Shown here one piece after another: positions 1 through 7,246 of a DNA stretch of 7,671 bases (the stretch's first letter is position 1; every line of letters begins with the position of its first letter). Position numbers and translations under genes: made by a program. Under the pieces are notes generated by a model. That model was not told where the DNA came from. It was given only the letters and a program-made list of their open reading frames with translations, and did not search any database. The DNA lies in NCBI GenBank assembly GCA_902791085.1, contig CADAUN010000062.1:1-7671 (forward strand), given 5' to 3'. Source of the stretch: an uncultured Erysipelotrichaceae bacterium. GTDB lineage: Bacteria; Bacillota_I; Bacilli_A; RFN20; CAG-826.

Positions 1-1
1 T

Positions 2-661
2 GATCGCTTGGTGATTACCGCATCAGGAGGCGCATTCCGAAAGAAGAGCCGTTCGGAATTACTGCATGTCACTCCAGAAGAGGCGTTACATCATCCCACT
101 TGGTCCATGGGCAAGAAGATTACCATCGATTCTGCGACGATGTTTAACAAAGGATTTGAAGTCATCGAAGCACATTATTTATTTCATTGGCCTGTCGATC
201 GAATTGAAATCTTGATGCACGACGAATCTTATGTTCACTCTTTAATAAAAATGAAAGACGGCAGTTATTATGCCGATATTGCAAAACCGGATATGCACGG
301 GCCAATCGCTTATGCTTTGTACGAAGGCAAAGCTCCTTTTAGCGTGTATCACGAAGAAAAACTTTCTGACTTTGGACCCTATACTTTTCATAAATTCCGC
401 CCAGAACGTTATCCTGCCGTTGGCATTGCCTTACGCGCTTTAGCAGCAGGAGGGGTGATGCCTGCCTATTTAAATGGTGCGAACGAAGCTGCTGTTTCTT
501 TGTTCTTAAATCATCGAATTCCTTTCTTGGCCATTGAAAAAGCCGTCAGTGGCGCTTTGTCTTCTTTGCCTAACGTTTCCCATCCAACGTTACGGGATAT
601 TCAAAGTGCTGATTTCTATGCCCGACTTTGGGTGGAACGCCATTACGGAGGAGAGCATTGA
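2..661 (+). CDS. dxr: 1-deoxy-D-xylulose 5-phosphate reductoisomerase, C-terminal part (5' end outside window)
   Basis: Dxr converts 1-deoxy-D-xylulose 5-phosphate to 2-C-methyl-D-erythritol 4-phosphate with NADPH and a divalent metal, the committed step of the MEP isoprenoid pathway in the cytosol. The frame is open from the first codon in the window (GAT at 2), so the gene is cut by the window edge; 219 codons are present of a family total near 380-400. Visible family motifs are VITASGGAFR at the start (substrate phosphate loop), HPTWSMGKKITIDSATM (about residues 31-47 of the fragment) and FNKGFEVIEA (48-57), which carries the Asn-Lys...Glu substrate and metal ligands equivalent to E. coli N227/K228/E231. 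The C-terminal helical domain follows, with LNGANEAAVSLFL typical of the family. It ends with TGA at 659-661, overlapping the next start codon by one base, so translation is probably coupled. Identity is secure. Confidence 0.96.
   Translation, partial: DRLVITASGGAFRKKSRSELLHVTPEEALHHPTWSMGKKITIDSATMFNKGFEVIEAHYLFHWPVDRIEILMHDESYVHSLIKMKDGSYYADIAKPDMHGPIAYALYEGKAPFSVYHEEKLSDFGPYTFHKFRPERYPAVGIALRALAAGGVMPAYLNGANEAAVSLFLNHRIPFLAIEKAVSGALSSLPNVSHPTLRDIQSADFYARLWVERHYGGEH
647..655 (+). promoter_or_regulatory. Ribosome binding site of the site-2 protease gene
   Basis: GGAGGAGAG lies inside the last codons of dxr with 5 bases to the ATG at 661. It decides the start: the in-frame ATG at 628 would add 11 residues of dxr-overlapping, Arg-rich sequence with no such site, whereas 661 starts directly with a membrane segment, as is usual for this family. 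Confidence 0.85.
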
Positions 662-2031
662 TGCATATCTTCATCACGATTTTGATTTTGATTTTAATGC
701 TTGGCATTCTGATTGGATGCCATGAATTAGGCCACTTAGCGGTAGCTAAGGCCTACAACGTCTATTGTTTAGAATATTCGATTGGTTTTGGCCCCAAGAT
801 TTTTTCTCATACGCGGAAAGGCGGCGAGACGGCTTTTAGCCTTCGTGCATTGCCGCTTGGCGGCTATGTTTCTATGTATACGAAAGATACAGAGCTCCCC
901 CTAGGCAAAGCCATTCCGCAAGAACGTTGTTTTGAAGGCATTTCGTATCCCAAAAGGGCGGCTGTGATGGTGGCAGGCATCGTGGTGAATCTCTTCTTAG
1001 CTTTTCTTTTTACCATGATTTATGCGACTTGCTTTCCTTCTTATTACACCGCTTCTTATTTCGATACGGGTTTAACCTCTGAAGCGACTTTTGTTTCTTC
1101 GCAAGAGACCAACGTAGAAACGGCGGCAGCATTATCTTTTTGGATTGGTGGCCGCATGGGCGAAAAAGCGATTGATTCGGATCACACCAGACTTTATGTG
1201 CCTTTTGTTGCCAAAGATTCGCAAGGGAATGAAATTGGTTATGTCGTCGATGACGGGGCCTTTATCAATGGTTCTCCTTATTGCGCCGTTTTTCAGTTCA
1301 CTACGATTGTAGGAAACAATCCTTTGGCCTCGCAACTAACGTTCTACGCTCCCGACTATGGAACTTTTGCTAACGCATATCAACAAGCGTTAGGAGTGGA
1401 CGCTTTCCCCGATACGGAGAAGCCATATACTTTGCAAAAAGGAGATGTCGTTGAGCTCCATTTGACGTTATTGCCCGCCGATGGATATGGCAAAGAGCCA
1501 AGCCGCGAACAATTTCAATCTTCGGTGGGAGATTCTTCCCTTGTGCGTTACACCTATAGCGAAAATGATCAAGGTAATTTGGCTTTGATTTCCTCTGATG
1601 ACATCTCGATTTTGACCTACACTTATTGGGCCCCTTTTGGAGAACGATTAAAACAGGGTTGCCAATATTTCACGAATTTCTTTGTCTCGATTGGGATGGG
1701 ACTAAAATCCATTTTTACCTTTAACTTCTCAAACGTTGGTTCCGTTGTCGCGATGGGGAGCGTTTTGGCGACCACCTCTACGGAAATTGGATGGGGAAGA
1801 ACTTTCTTCTTGTATGGCGGATTTATTTCTTTAAATTTAGCCATCTTAAATCTTTTCCCCTTTCCGGGCTTAGACGGATGGCAATTGTTAGTCACCCTCA
1901 TCGAGGGCGCATTCCATAAGAAAATTAAAGAACGGACAAAAAATATCGTCTCCAATATCGGAATTGTTTTATTATTGGTCTTTGGTGTCTTTATTATTAT
2001 CAAAGACATAGTGGGGTTAATCATTCGCTAA
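661..2031 (+). CDS. rseP: RseP/RasP-family site-2 (M50) intramembrane zinc metalloprotease
   Basis: This is a 456-residue membrane protease that cuts substrates within the bilayer (anti-sigma factors, cell-division proteins and signal-peptide remnants in known members). Membrane segment 1 (about residues 3-20) runs into HELGH at 21-25, the zinc-binding HExxH motif. A GFGPKIF element and the LRALPLGGYV segment (61-70) match the family's membrane-reentrant region. Segment 2 is about 99-123 and carries GIVVN where GPxxN is common. A large extracytoplasmic region follows at about 125-335. Segment 3 (about 378-399, SLNLAILNLFPFPGLDG) supplies the LDG motif at 404-406, the third zinc ligand. A last membrane segment lies at about 435-455. 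Length is in the family range (B. subtilis RasP about 420, E. coli RseP 450). I could not recognise a clear PDZ domain in the extracytoplasmic part. It overlaps dxr by one base, with polC one base downstream. The protease call is secure; the substrate is unknown. Confidence 0.93.
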   Translation: MHIFITILILILMLGILIGCHELGHLAVAKAYNVYCLEYSIGFGPKIFSHTRKGGETAFSLRALPLGGYVSMYTKDTELPLGKAIPQERCFEGISYPKRAAVMVAGIVVNLFLAFLFTMIYATCFPSYYTASYFDTGLTSEATFVSSQETNVETAAALSFWIGGRMGEKAIDSDHTRLYVPFVAKDSQGNEIGYVVDDGAFINGSPYCAVFQFTTIVGNNPLASQLTFYAPDYGTFANAYQQALGVDAFPDTEKPYTLQKGDVVELHLTLLPADGYGKEPSREQFQSSVGDSSLVRYTYSENDQGNLALISSDDISILTYTYWAPFGERLKQGCQYFTNFFVSIGMGLKSIFTFNFSNVGSVVAMGSVLATTSTEIGWGRTFFLYGGFISLNLAILNLFPFPGLDGWQLLVTLIEGAFHKKIKERTKNIVSNIGIVLLLVFGVFIIIKDIVGLIIR

Positions 2032-2032
2032 T

Positions 2033-5000
2033 ATGAGAGAAAAAATGTTGCGGTTTTTAAAATCGATCGGTTTGGAAGCCGAAAGTTTAGATACCTTAAG
2101 CGATTTGGATTTTGAATTGGTGGGGCGTGATCCTTATAATCCCCATCTTATTCACATGACCATTCGCAAAGAAAATCCCTGGGACTTTTCCGCTTTAGAA
2201 ACATTTTTAGAAGGCCTGTCTCATATTCCTTATCCTTATGATTTGCGATTTTCCTATGAAAACCCTTGTCAATTTGAAGATTTAGATGCTTTGTTTCATG
2301 ACTGGTATTTTGCTACCTATCACGTTCCTTCTGCCTATTCGCTAGAACAAAAAGAAGAATCCGTCGTTGCTCTTTGCCCTACGAAAGAAGAAGCAAAGGC
2401 ATCCTTAGCGACCGTTCAAGAAGCCTTCCGTTCCTTTGTGGATTTTCTTTCTTATCCTTACCAAATGGTCACGGGAGAAATGAAAGCCATGGAAGACGTT
2501 TCTACGAAAGGCGAAACTCCTTTGGAACCACGCGAGGAAGAAGATTCGACAGAAGAGGAATGTGAAAGCGAAGAAGCACCTTCTTCCGATTCTTCTTTTG
2601 CGCCTTCTGAAGAAGAAAGTGACGAATATACAAAGCAACGACAAGAAGCGGAAGCGATCTATCTCCAAAGTCTACAAGACGAGAAAAACGCGAAAACTCA
2701 ACGTTTAATCTATGAAAAAGGCGATTACGTGAAGTTAAAGGATTTGAACGAAGTCTATACGACTCACGAAAATCATGTCGATGTGGAAGGCGACCTTTAT
2801 GGGATTGACGACAAGACCAACCCTCCACGGAAAAATCGCCGTGGCAAATTCATGCTGGTGTGTGGCATTGGCGATATGGAACAAAAAAATGCCGTTCGCA
2901 TCCGTTTATTAGAGTCGCCGAATGGATTAAAAGGGGATTTAATCGCTGGATTGACTGAAAAAGCAAATGGTAGACGGGTCCGGGTACGCGGCGTTATCGA
3001 ATCTGACATCCATACGGGGCAAAAACAAATTTTTGTTCATTATTTTGATGACGTTCCTCCGAAACCTCTTCGGGATGATCCTGAACCGAACAAACGGGTG
3101 GAATTGCATTTGCATACCAAAATGTCTGCCATGGATGGGCTTGGCGACGCTCAACGATACATCGATTTAGCCATTCATATGGGAATGAAAGCCATGGCCA
3201 TCACCGATCACGGCGTCATCCAGTCTTTCCCGATTGCGGAAACCTATTTGAGTGGGCTCAAGAAAAAGAAACCGGATTTGGATTTCAAAATCCTTTATGG
3301 AATTGAATTCTATGCGTTCCATAAACCGCAGATGATCTATAATGCCCCAAAGTTGCCACAAGACTTAAGAAAAGCCCGTTATTGTGTATTGGATTTCGAA
3401 ACCACTGGCCTTTCCCAAACTTATGATCGCCCAACGGAATTCGGCGCCGTGATTGTCGAACACGGCATGGTCCGTAATACTTTTGACACCTTTATCAATG
3501 CGGGTATCCCAATTCCCGAAGCGATCCAGAAAAAGACTCACATCACCAACGAGATGATTGCCTCGGCGCCAAAAGAAAAAGAGGCGCTAGAAAAAATCAT
3601 GGCGTTTATTGGCGACGAGAACACCATTCTTGTGGCCCATAACGCGACCTTTGATATTGGCTTCTTAAATATGATGCGGGAACGACAAGGCTTGCCACCG
3701 ATTCAAAACCCTTATATCGATACCTTAGCGATTTCTCACTGGCTACGTCCCGACGCAAGGCGTCATAACCTTGGTGCCTTATCCAAGGATTTGCAATTGG
3801 ATACCTATGATGACGAAAAAGCGCACCGCGCTGATTTTGACGCTGGCGCATTGAATGCCGTTTGGCAAGTTTTAATCAATGTGATTGCCAAAAAAGTGGA
3901 AAAAAGCAATCCGTCCACGGAGGATTTATTGCATCCTGCCTTTACGGACAACGGAATGTATCGTTCTTTGAAGTGCTCGCATTTGGTGGCGATCGCCAAA
4001 GATCAAGCGGGTTTAAAGGATTTATATAAATTGATTTCAAAATCCGAGACTGCCTATATGGCGGTGGGCTCTACTCCGCGCATCGATTACGATGACCTTG
4101 CTATGATGCGCGAGCATTTGATTTTGGGTTCTGCCTGTCAAAATGGGGAAGTCTTTATTGCTGCCATTGAAAAGCGTCCGGAAGACTTAGAAAAAGCCAT
4201 CTCTTTTGTGGACTACGTTGAATTGCAACCGCGAGAACAATATCGCTTCTTTGTGGAAACGGGAGAATATTCCGAAGAGAAATTGAATTTGGCCTTGCAT
4301 GCGATTCTGGATACGGCTGCTAAACTCCATAAACCGGTATGTGCGACAGGCGATTGCCATTACGTCAATCCAGTGGATAAAATTACCCGCGACGTTTATA
4401 TTTTTCAAAAAGCAATCGGTGGCGGTTTCCATCCTTTGATGACGCCAGGGCGCCGTGCTTTAGAAGAAGCGGGGCACCACATCGAAAATCCCGATCAACA
4501 TTTTTATTCCACCAAAGAAATGTTAGATAGTTTCCGTCAATGGCTGCCAGAAGAAAAATGCCAAGAAATCGTGATTCAAAATACGAATTGGGTGGCGGAT
4601 CAAGTCAGAGGCGATATCAAAATCTTAAAAGACCATCTCTATACGCCAGACGCGAATTTGCCTGGATCAGCGGAGCATTTAAAAGAAATTTGTTATCACA
4701 ATTTGGAAGAACAATACGGCCCTCATCCTGATCCCGAAGTGAAAGCGCGATTAGATCGCGAACTAGAAGGTATTATTGGGCATGGTTATTCCGTGACTTA
4801 TTATATTGCTCATTTGCTGATCAAATGGGCCAACAGCCACGGTTTCTTCGTAGGTTCAAGAGGTTCGGTTGGTTCTTCTTTTGCCGCTCATATGGCTGGC
4901 ATTACAGAAGTGAATGCGTTAAATCCGCATTATCTATGCCCCAAATGCAAGCACTTCGAATGGGCCGATCCTAGAAAATATCGTTCCGGTTTTGACTTAC

Positions 5001-6637
5001 CTCACAAGCAATGTCCCGAATGTGGTACCGATATGTTACGAAATGGGCAATCGATACCTTTTGAAACTTTCTTGGGCTTTAAAGCCGACAAAGTTCCAGA
5101 TATCGACCTCAATTTCCCACAAGACCATCTAGACGAAGCGCACGACGAAACAAGACGCATGCTTTCGACACCCGAAGAGAACAAACTTTATGCCGAAGGA
5201 AAACCAGTGACTTCTCCTCACGTCATTCGCGCTGGCACCATTACCACCGCCGAAACGAAGAACGCTTTCGGCTACGTCAAAGGCTATTATGAACGAGTGT
5301 TGCACGAGCCTGTTGACAATGAGAACAACGCCTATGTTGCTTATTTGGCAGAACGTTGTGTAGGAGTGAAACGTTCCACAGGACAACATCCTGGTGGCAT
5401 TGTTGTCATTCCGGCAGATATGGATATCTTTGACTTCGCTCCTTATCAATATCCGTCAGACGATCCTTCGAAAGGATGGCTTACCACCCATTACGAATTT
5501 GCTTCCATGCATGACTCCGTTTTAAAGCTAGATGAATTGGGCCACGTTGACCCGATGGCTTTGCGGATGATGCATGAAGCGACCGGAGTTGATTTCCGTA
5601 CGATTCCGATGGACGACAAAGAAGTGATGGGATTATTCCTTGATGTGACGCCGCTTCATATGAAATCCAATCCGCTTGGATTTAAAACCGGTGCCGTCGG
5701 CTTGCCGGAATTCGGCACCCCTTTCGGGCAAGGTCTTTTGGAAGAAGCAAAGCCCATAACATTCAATGATTTGTTAATCATTTCAGGCTTGTCTCACGGA
5801 ACAAACGTTTGGAACGACAACGCTCAGCTTTTAATTCGCCAGGGCAAAATTTTAGACCAAGTGATTGGATGCCGTGACGATATTATGAATTATTTGATTT
5901 TGCAGGGACTCGATCACTCCGAAGCGTTCCATATCATGGAAGACGTCCGTAAAGCGAGAGGGCTAAAGCCTGAATACGAAAAAGACATGCGTGAACATGA
6001 TGTCCCGGATTGGTACATTCAATCTTGCCACAAGATTAAATATTTGTTCCCACGAGCACACGCGACCGCATACGTTATGGCTGGCTGGCGCGTTGCTTGG
6101 TATAAGGTCCATAAGCCTTTGGCATTCTATTCGGTCTATTTCTCTACCCGTTGTGACAAATTTGACATCAAAAAGATGACTTTGCCAGAAGATCAGCTTC
6201 TTCGTGTCATTCATGAGATGCAAGAAGCGCAGGCAAATAAGACACTAAGCGACACCGACGCGGAAGTATTGAAGGGATTGATGGTGGCCATCGAATGTGT
6301 GGACCGCGGTTATCAAATTGAAAATGTCGATTTACGGAAATCCGATGCGAAGTTCTGGACGATTGATGCGGCAAATAACGCGATTGTTCCTCCTTTTTCT
6401 GTCATTCCTAATTTCGGTTCAGCCACGGCAGAAGGTATCGTTGCCGCCAGAGCTCATGGCGGTCCATTCTTATCCAAGGAAGATTTAATTGAACGGGTGC
6501 GGCAAGAGCCTCTTCCTAACGATCCCACACATTTCTATTCTTTAGGGAGTTCCGCTTTGGCTGCATTGGACGATGTTGGGGCTACTAAAGGTCTTGATGA
6601 AACGAACCAAATGTCCCTCTTTGATTTTTCTTTCTAA
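2033..6637 (+). CDS. polC: DNA polymerase III alpha subunit, PolC type, with 3'-5' exonuclease
   Basis: PolC is the main replicative DNA polymerase of low-GC Gram-positives. It has 1534 codons, longer than the roughly 1440 of B. subtilis. Domains in order: N-terminal domain (1-150); an acidic, Ser/Glu-rich linker (about 153-205); OB fold (about 230-345); first half of the PHP domain with HLHTKMS (359-365) and TDHG (D392, H393); an inserted DEDD exonuclease with DFETTG (D454, E456), VAHNATFD (D541) and HRADFD (598-603); the rest of PHP with GDCHY (D774, H776); and the polymerase core. The core shows SRGSVGSS (942-949), a four-Cys zinc site (969/972 and 994/997), PDIDLNF (catalytic D1023 and D1025), GQHPGG (H1119), LDELGH (third catalytic Asp, D1167) and PRAHATAY (1340-1347). 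The C-terminus QMSLF (1526-1530) is a beta-clamp binding motif. The ATG at 2033 is weakly supported by upstream sequence; the in-frame ATG at 2045, five bases after GAGAG, is a possible alternative start. No internal TGA is present. Identity is secure. Confidence 0.98.
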   Translation: MREKMLRFLKSIGLEAESLDTLSDLDFELVGRDPYNPHLIHMTIRKENPWDFSALETFLEGLSHIPYPYDLRFSYENPCQFEDLDALFHDWYFATYHVPSAYSLEQKEESVVALCPTKEEAKASLATVQEAFRSFVDFLSYPYQMVTGEMKAMEDVSTKGETPLEPREEEDSTEEECESEEAPSSDSSFAPSEEESDEYTKQRQEAEAIYLQSLQDEKNAKTQRLIYEKGDYVKLKDLNEVYTTHENHVDVEGDLYGIDDKTNPPRKNRRGKFMLVCGIGDMEQKNAVRIRLLESPNGLKGDLIAGLTEKANGRRVRVRGVIESDIHTGQKQIFVHYFDDVPPKPLRDDPEPNKRVELHLHTKMSAMDGLGDAQRYIDLAIHMGMKAMAITDHGVIQSFPIAETYLSGLKKKKPDLDFKILYGIEFYAFHKPQMIYNAPKLPQDLRKARYCVLDFETTGLSQTYDRPTEFGAVIVEHGMVRNTFDTFINAGIPIPEAIQKKTHITNEMIASAPKEKEALEKIMAFIGDENTILVAHNATFDIGFLNMMRERQGLPPIQNPYIDTLAISHWLRPDARRHNLGALSKDLQLDTYDDEKAHRADFDAGALNAVWQVLINVIAKKVEKSNPSTEDLLHPAFTDNGMYRSLKCSHLVAIAKDQAGLKDLYKLISKSETAYMAVGSTPRIDYDDLAMMREHLILGSACQNGEVFIAAIEKRPEDLEKAISFVDYVELQPREQYRFFVETGEYSEEKLNLALHAILDTAAKLHKPVCATGDCHYVNPVDKITRDVYIFQKAIGGGFHPLMTPGRRALEEAGHHIENPDQHFYSTKEMLDSFRQWLPEEKCQEIVIQNTNWVADQVRGDIKILKDHLYTPDANLPGSAEHLKEICYHNLEEQYGPHPDPEVKARLDRELEGIIGHGYSVTYYIAHLLIKWANSHGFFVGSRGSVGSSFAAHMAGITEVNALNPHYLCPKCKHFEWADPRKYRSGFDLPHKQCPECGTDMLRNGQSIPFETFLGFKADKVPDIDLNFPQDHLDEAHDETRRMLSTPEENKLYAEGKPVTSPHVIRAGTITTAETKNAFGYVKGYYERVLHEPVDNENNAYVAYLAERCVGVKRSTGQHPGGIVVIPADMDIFDFAPYQYPSDDPSKGWLTTHYEFASMHDSVLKLDELGHVDPMALRMMHEATGVDFRTIPMDDKEVMGLFLDVTPLHMKSNPLGFKTGAVGLPEFGTPFGQGLLEEAKPITFNDLLIISGLSHGTNVWNDNAQLLIRQGKILDQVIGCRDDIMNYLILQGLDHSEAFHIMEDVRKARGLKPEYEKDMREHDVPDWYIQSCHKIKYLFPRAHATAYVMAGWRVAWYKVHKPLAFYSVYFSTRCDKFDIKKMTLPEDQLLRVIHEMQEAQANKTLSDTDAEVLKGLMVAIECVDRGYQIENVDLRKSDAKFWTIDAANNAIVPPFSVIPNFGSATAEGIVAARAHGGPFLSKEDLIERVRQEPLPNDPTHFYSLGSSALAALDDVGATKGLDETNQMSLFDFSF

Positions 6638-6648
6638 AGTGGCATAAT
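6621..6648 (+). promoter_or_regulatory. Possible promoter for tRNA-Pro
   Basis: TTGATT (6621-6626), a 16-base spacer and CATAAT (6643-6648) resemble a sigma-A promoter placed at the very end of polC. The predicted transcript would start about 20-25 bases before the mature tRNA. The tRNA could equally be made by read-through from polC, since no terminator separates them. Confidence 0.4.
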
Positions 6649-6679
6649 AACGTGCGCTTGGGTACATTCCCTGGCGCCT

Positions 6680-6756
6680 CGGGACGTAGCACAGCTTGGT
6701 AGTGCGTCTGGTTCGGGACCAGAAGGTCGTGGGTTCGAATCCCATCGTTCCGACCA
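6680..6756 (+). tRNA. tRNA-Pro, anticodon CGG, CCA encoded
   Basis: The full cloverleaf can be drawn. The acceptor arm is CGGGACG with CGTTCCG (one G-T wobble), discriminator A and encoded CCA (6754-6756). The D stem is GCAC/GTGC with a GG-containing loop. The anticodon stem is TCTGG/CCAGA with loop TTCGGGA, so the anticodon CGG reads the proline codon CCG. The T arm is GTGGG/CCCAT with loop TTCGAAT. The length of 77 includes CCA. The gene sits 42 bases after polC and is followed by an intrinsic terminator. It also marks where the dense core operon gives way to accessory-looking DNA; tRNA genes are common integration sites, but no second copy of its 3' end is visible in this window. Confidence 0.97.
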
Positions 6757-6773
6757 TTCTTAATGAACAGCAT

Positions 6774-6803
6774 AAATGCCCACCCAAAATGGGCATTTTT
6801 GTT
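6774..6803 (+). terminator. Intrinsic terminator after tRNA-Pro
   Basis: A perfect 9-bp stem AAATGCCCA/TGGGCATTT (6774-6782 with 6790-6798) closes the loop CCCAAAA and is followed by TTGTT. It ends the polC-tRNA transcription unit. The A-rich 5' arm means it may also work for transcripts from the other strand. Confidence 0.85.
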
Positions 6804-6843
6804 ACTTAGAAGCGCCAAATTCTAATCCGATTCCATCCGAATT

Positions 6844-6853
6844 CGTTCGAACG
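6844..6853. repeat. Perfect 10-bp palindrome CGTTCGAACG
   Basis: This self-complementary site shares its TTCGAA core with the inverted repeat 70 bases downstream. It lies just upstream of a weak promoter-like pair and could be an operator. It does not have the spacing of the Gram-positive LexA box (CGAAC-N4-GTTCG). Confidence 0.45.
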
Positions 6854-6861
6854 GGATAAAA

Positions 6862-6888
6862 TTTACGCTTACTCTTAGAAGCTATAAA
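6862..6888 (+). promoter_or_regulatory. Weak promoter candidate upstream of the 72-codon ORF
   Basis: TTTACG (6862-6867) and TATAAA (6883-6888) are separated by 15 bases, short of the optimal 17. The hexamers fall between the two TTCGAA palindromes, where a repressor could act. This is a suggestion from pattern only; the region is AT-rich and chance matches are common. Confidence 0.25.
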
Positions 6889-6913
6889 TTCATATATTTA
6901 AAGCAAAAGTGCA

Positions 6914-6931
6914 AATTCGAAAGTTCGAATT
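6914..6931. repeat. 8-bp inverted repeat AATTCGAA-AG-TTCGAATT
   Basis: Two perfect 8-base arms (6914-6921 and 6924-6931) are separated by AG. The two-base spacer is too tight for a stable RNA hairpin, so a dimeric DNA-binding protein site is more likely than a terminator. It lies about 85 bases before the ribosome binding site of the next ORF. Confidence 0.5.
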
Positions 6932-7006
6932 CATCGTCGAATTAATGTGTTTTGCGAAGTTCGATTTCCAATTTTTTCTTGCACCACCTAACAATGTCTC
7001 CCCAGC

Positions 7007-7011
7007 GGAGG
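7007..7011 (+). promoter_or_regulatory. Ribosome binding site of the 72-codon ORF
   Basis: GGAGG ends three bases before ATG (7015) and six before GTG (7018), which are consecutive codons of the same frame. The GTG has the better spacing. Either way the site argues against the upstream ATG at 6952, which has no such sequence. Confidence 0.65.
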
Positions 7012-7014
7012 TGT

Positions 7015-7233
7015 ATGGTGTTCAAACTAAAAAGCAAAGAAACCTTAATAGGCCAAGCGGTAGGCATCGTCTTAAACGCTGTTCGTTCGGTTTTCCAAAC
7101 CTACGTCGAATCGCTCAAGAATAGTGGCAACTTCAATAGCGAAGCCCAAAAGATAGCCTTCAATCTAGCAAAGAGCCTAGTATTGAAGCAGCTGAGCGAG
7201 GAGGAAGAGGAGGCGATGGGATTCGAAGGGTGA
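7015..7233 (+). CDS. Small helical protein of unknown function (72 codons), possibly phage-derived
   Basis: I do not recognise this protein with confidence. The N-terminus is basic (FKLKSK), followed by a mildly hydrophobic helix (about residues 10-30) without a true membrane segment. A second helix with NSEAQKIAFNLAKSLVLKQL (41-60) comes next, then a glutamate run (62-66). The second helix recalls the C-terminal part of some small phage proteins encoded near lysis genes (LLH-holin type), but the membrane segment such holins need is absent and the likeness is from memory. The start is set by GGAGG at 7007; GTG at 7018 is an equally possible start. It ends with TGA. The next short frame begins 13 bases later behind its own ribosome binding site, suggesting co-transcription. 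It lies in AT-richer accessory DNA after the tRNA. Confidence 0.6.
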   Translation: MVFKLKSKETLIGQAVGIVLNAVRSVFQTYVESLKNSGNFNSEAQKIAFNLAKSLVLKQLSEEEEEAMGFEG

Positions 7234-7246
7234 CCGAGGGAAGGCT

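Larger units (their letters stand above)
6804..7006. other. Non-coding stretch with clustered TTCGA motifs
   Basis: No convincing gene is visible on either strand between the tRNA terminator and the ribosome binding site at 7007; the open frames here lack ribosome binding sites and have no recognisable content. The notable structure is a concentration of TTCGA/TCGAA motifs: CGTTCGAACG at 6844-6853, the inverted repeat at 6914-6931, TCGAATT again at 6937-6943, and AAGTTCGA at both 6921-6928 and 6957-6964. Confidence 0.6.

Noticed and set aside
628..660. Upstream ATG at 628 as start of the site-2 protease
   Set aside because: It adds 11 Arg-rich residues before the membrane segment and lacks a ribosome binding site, while the ATG at 661 has GGAGGAG with ideal spacing.
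6542..6818. Minus-strand open frames containing MGFEPTTFWSRTRR and DGIRTHDLLVPNQTH
   Set aside because: These are the well-known spurious translations of the antisense strand of a tRNA gene, often misannotated as hypothetical proteins. They overlap tRNA-Pro and the end of polC.
6815..6856. Degraded copy of the tRNA 3' end (possible att site)
   Set aside because: Only short shared strings built on TTCGAA were found; no continuous match to the tRNA 3' end or its complement of useful length exists in the window.
6844..6931. LexA (SOS) boxes
   Set aside because: The Gram-positive consensus CGAAC-N4-GTTCG needs a fixed 14-base spacing; the CGAA...TTCG pairs seen here have spacers of two or four bases rather than six.
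6909..7124. 71-codon + strand frame overlapping the start of the 72-codon ORF
   Set aside because: It has no ribosome binding site, its composition is not protein-like, and it overlaps in another frame an ORF with GGAGG at its start.
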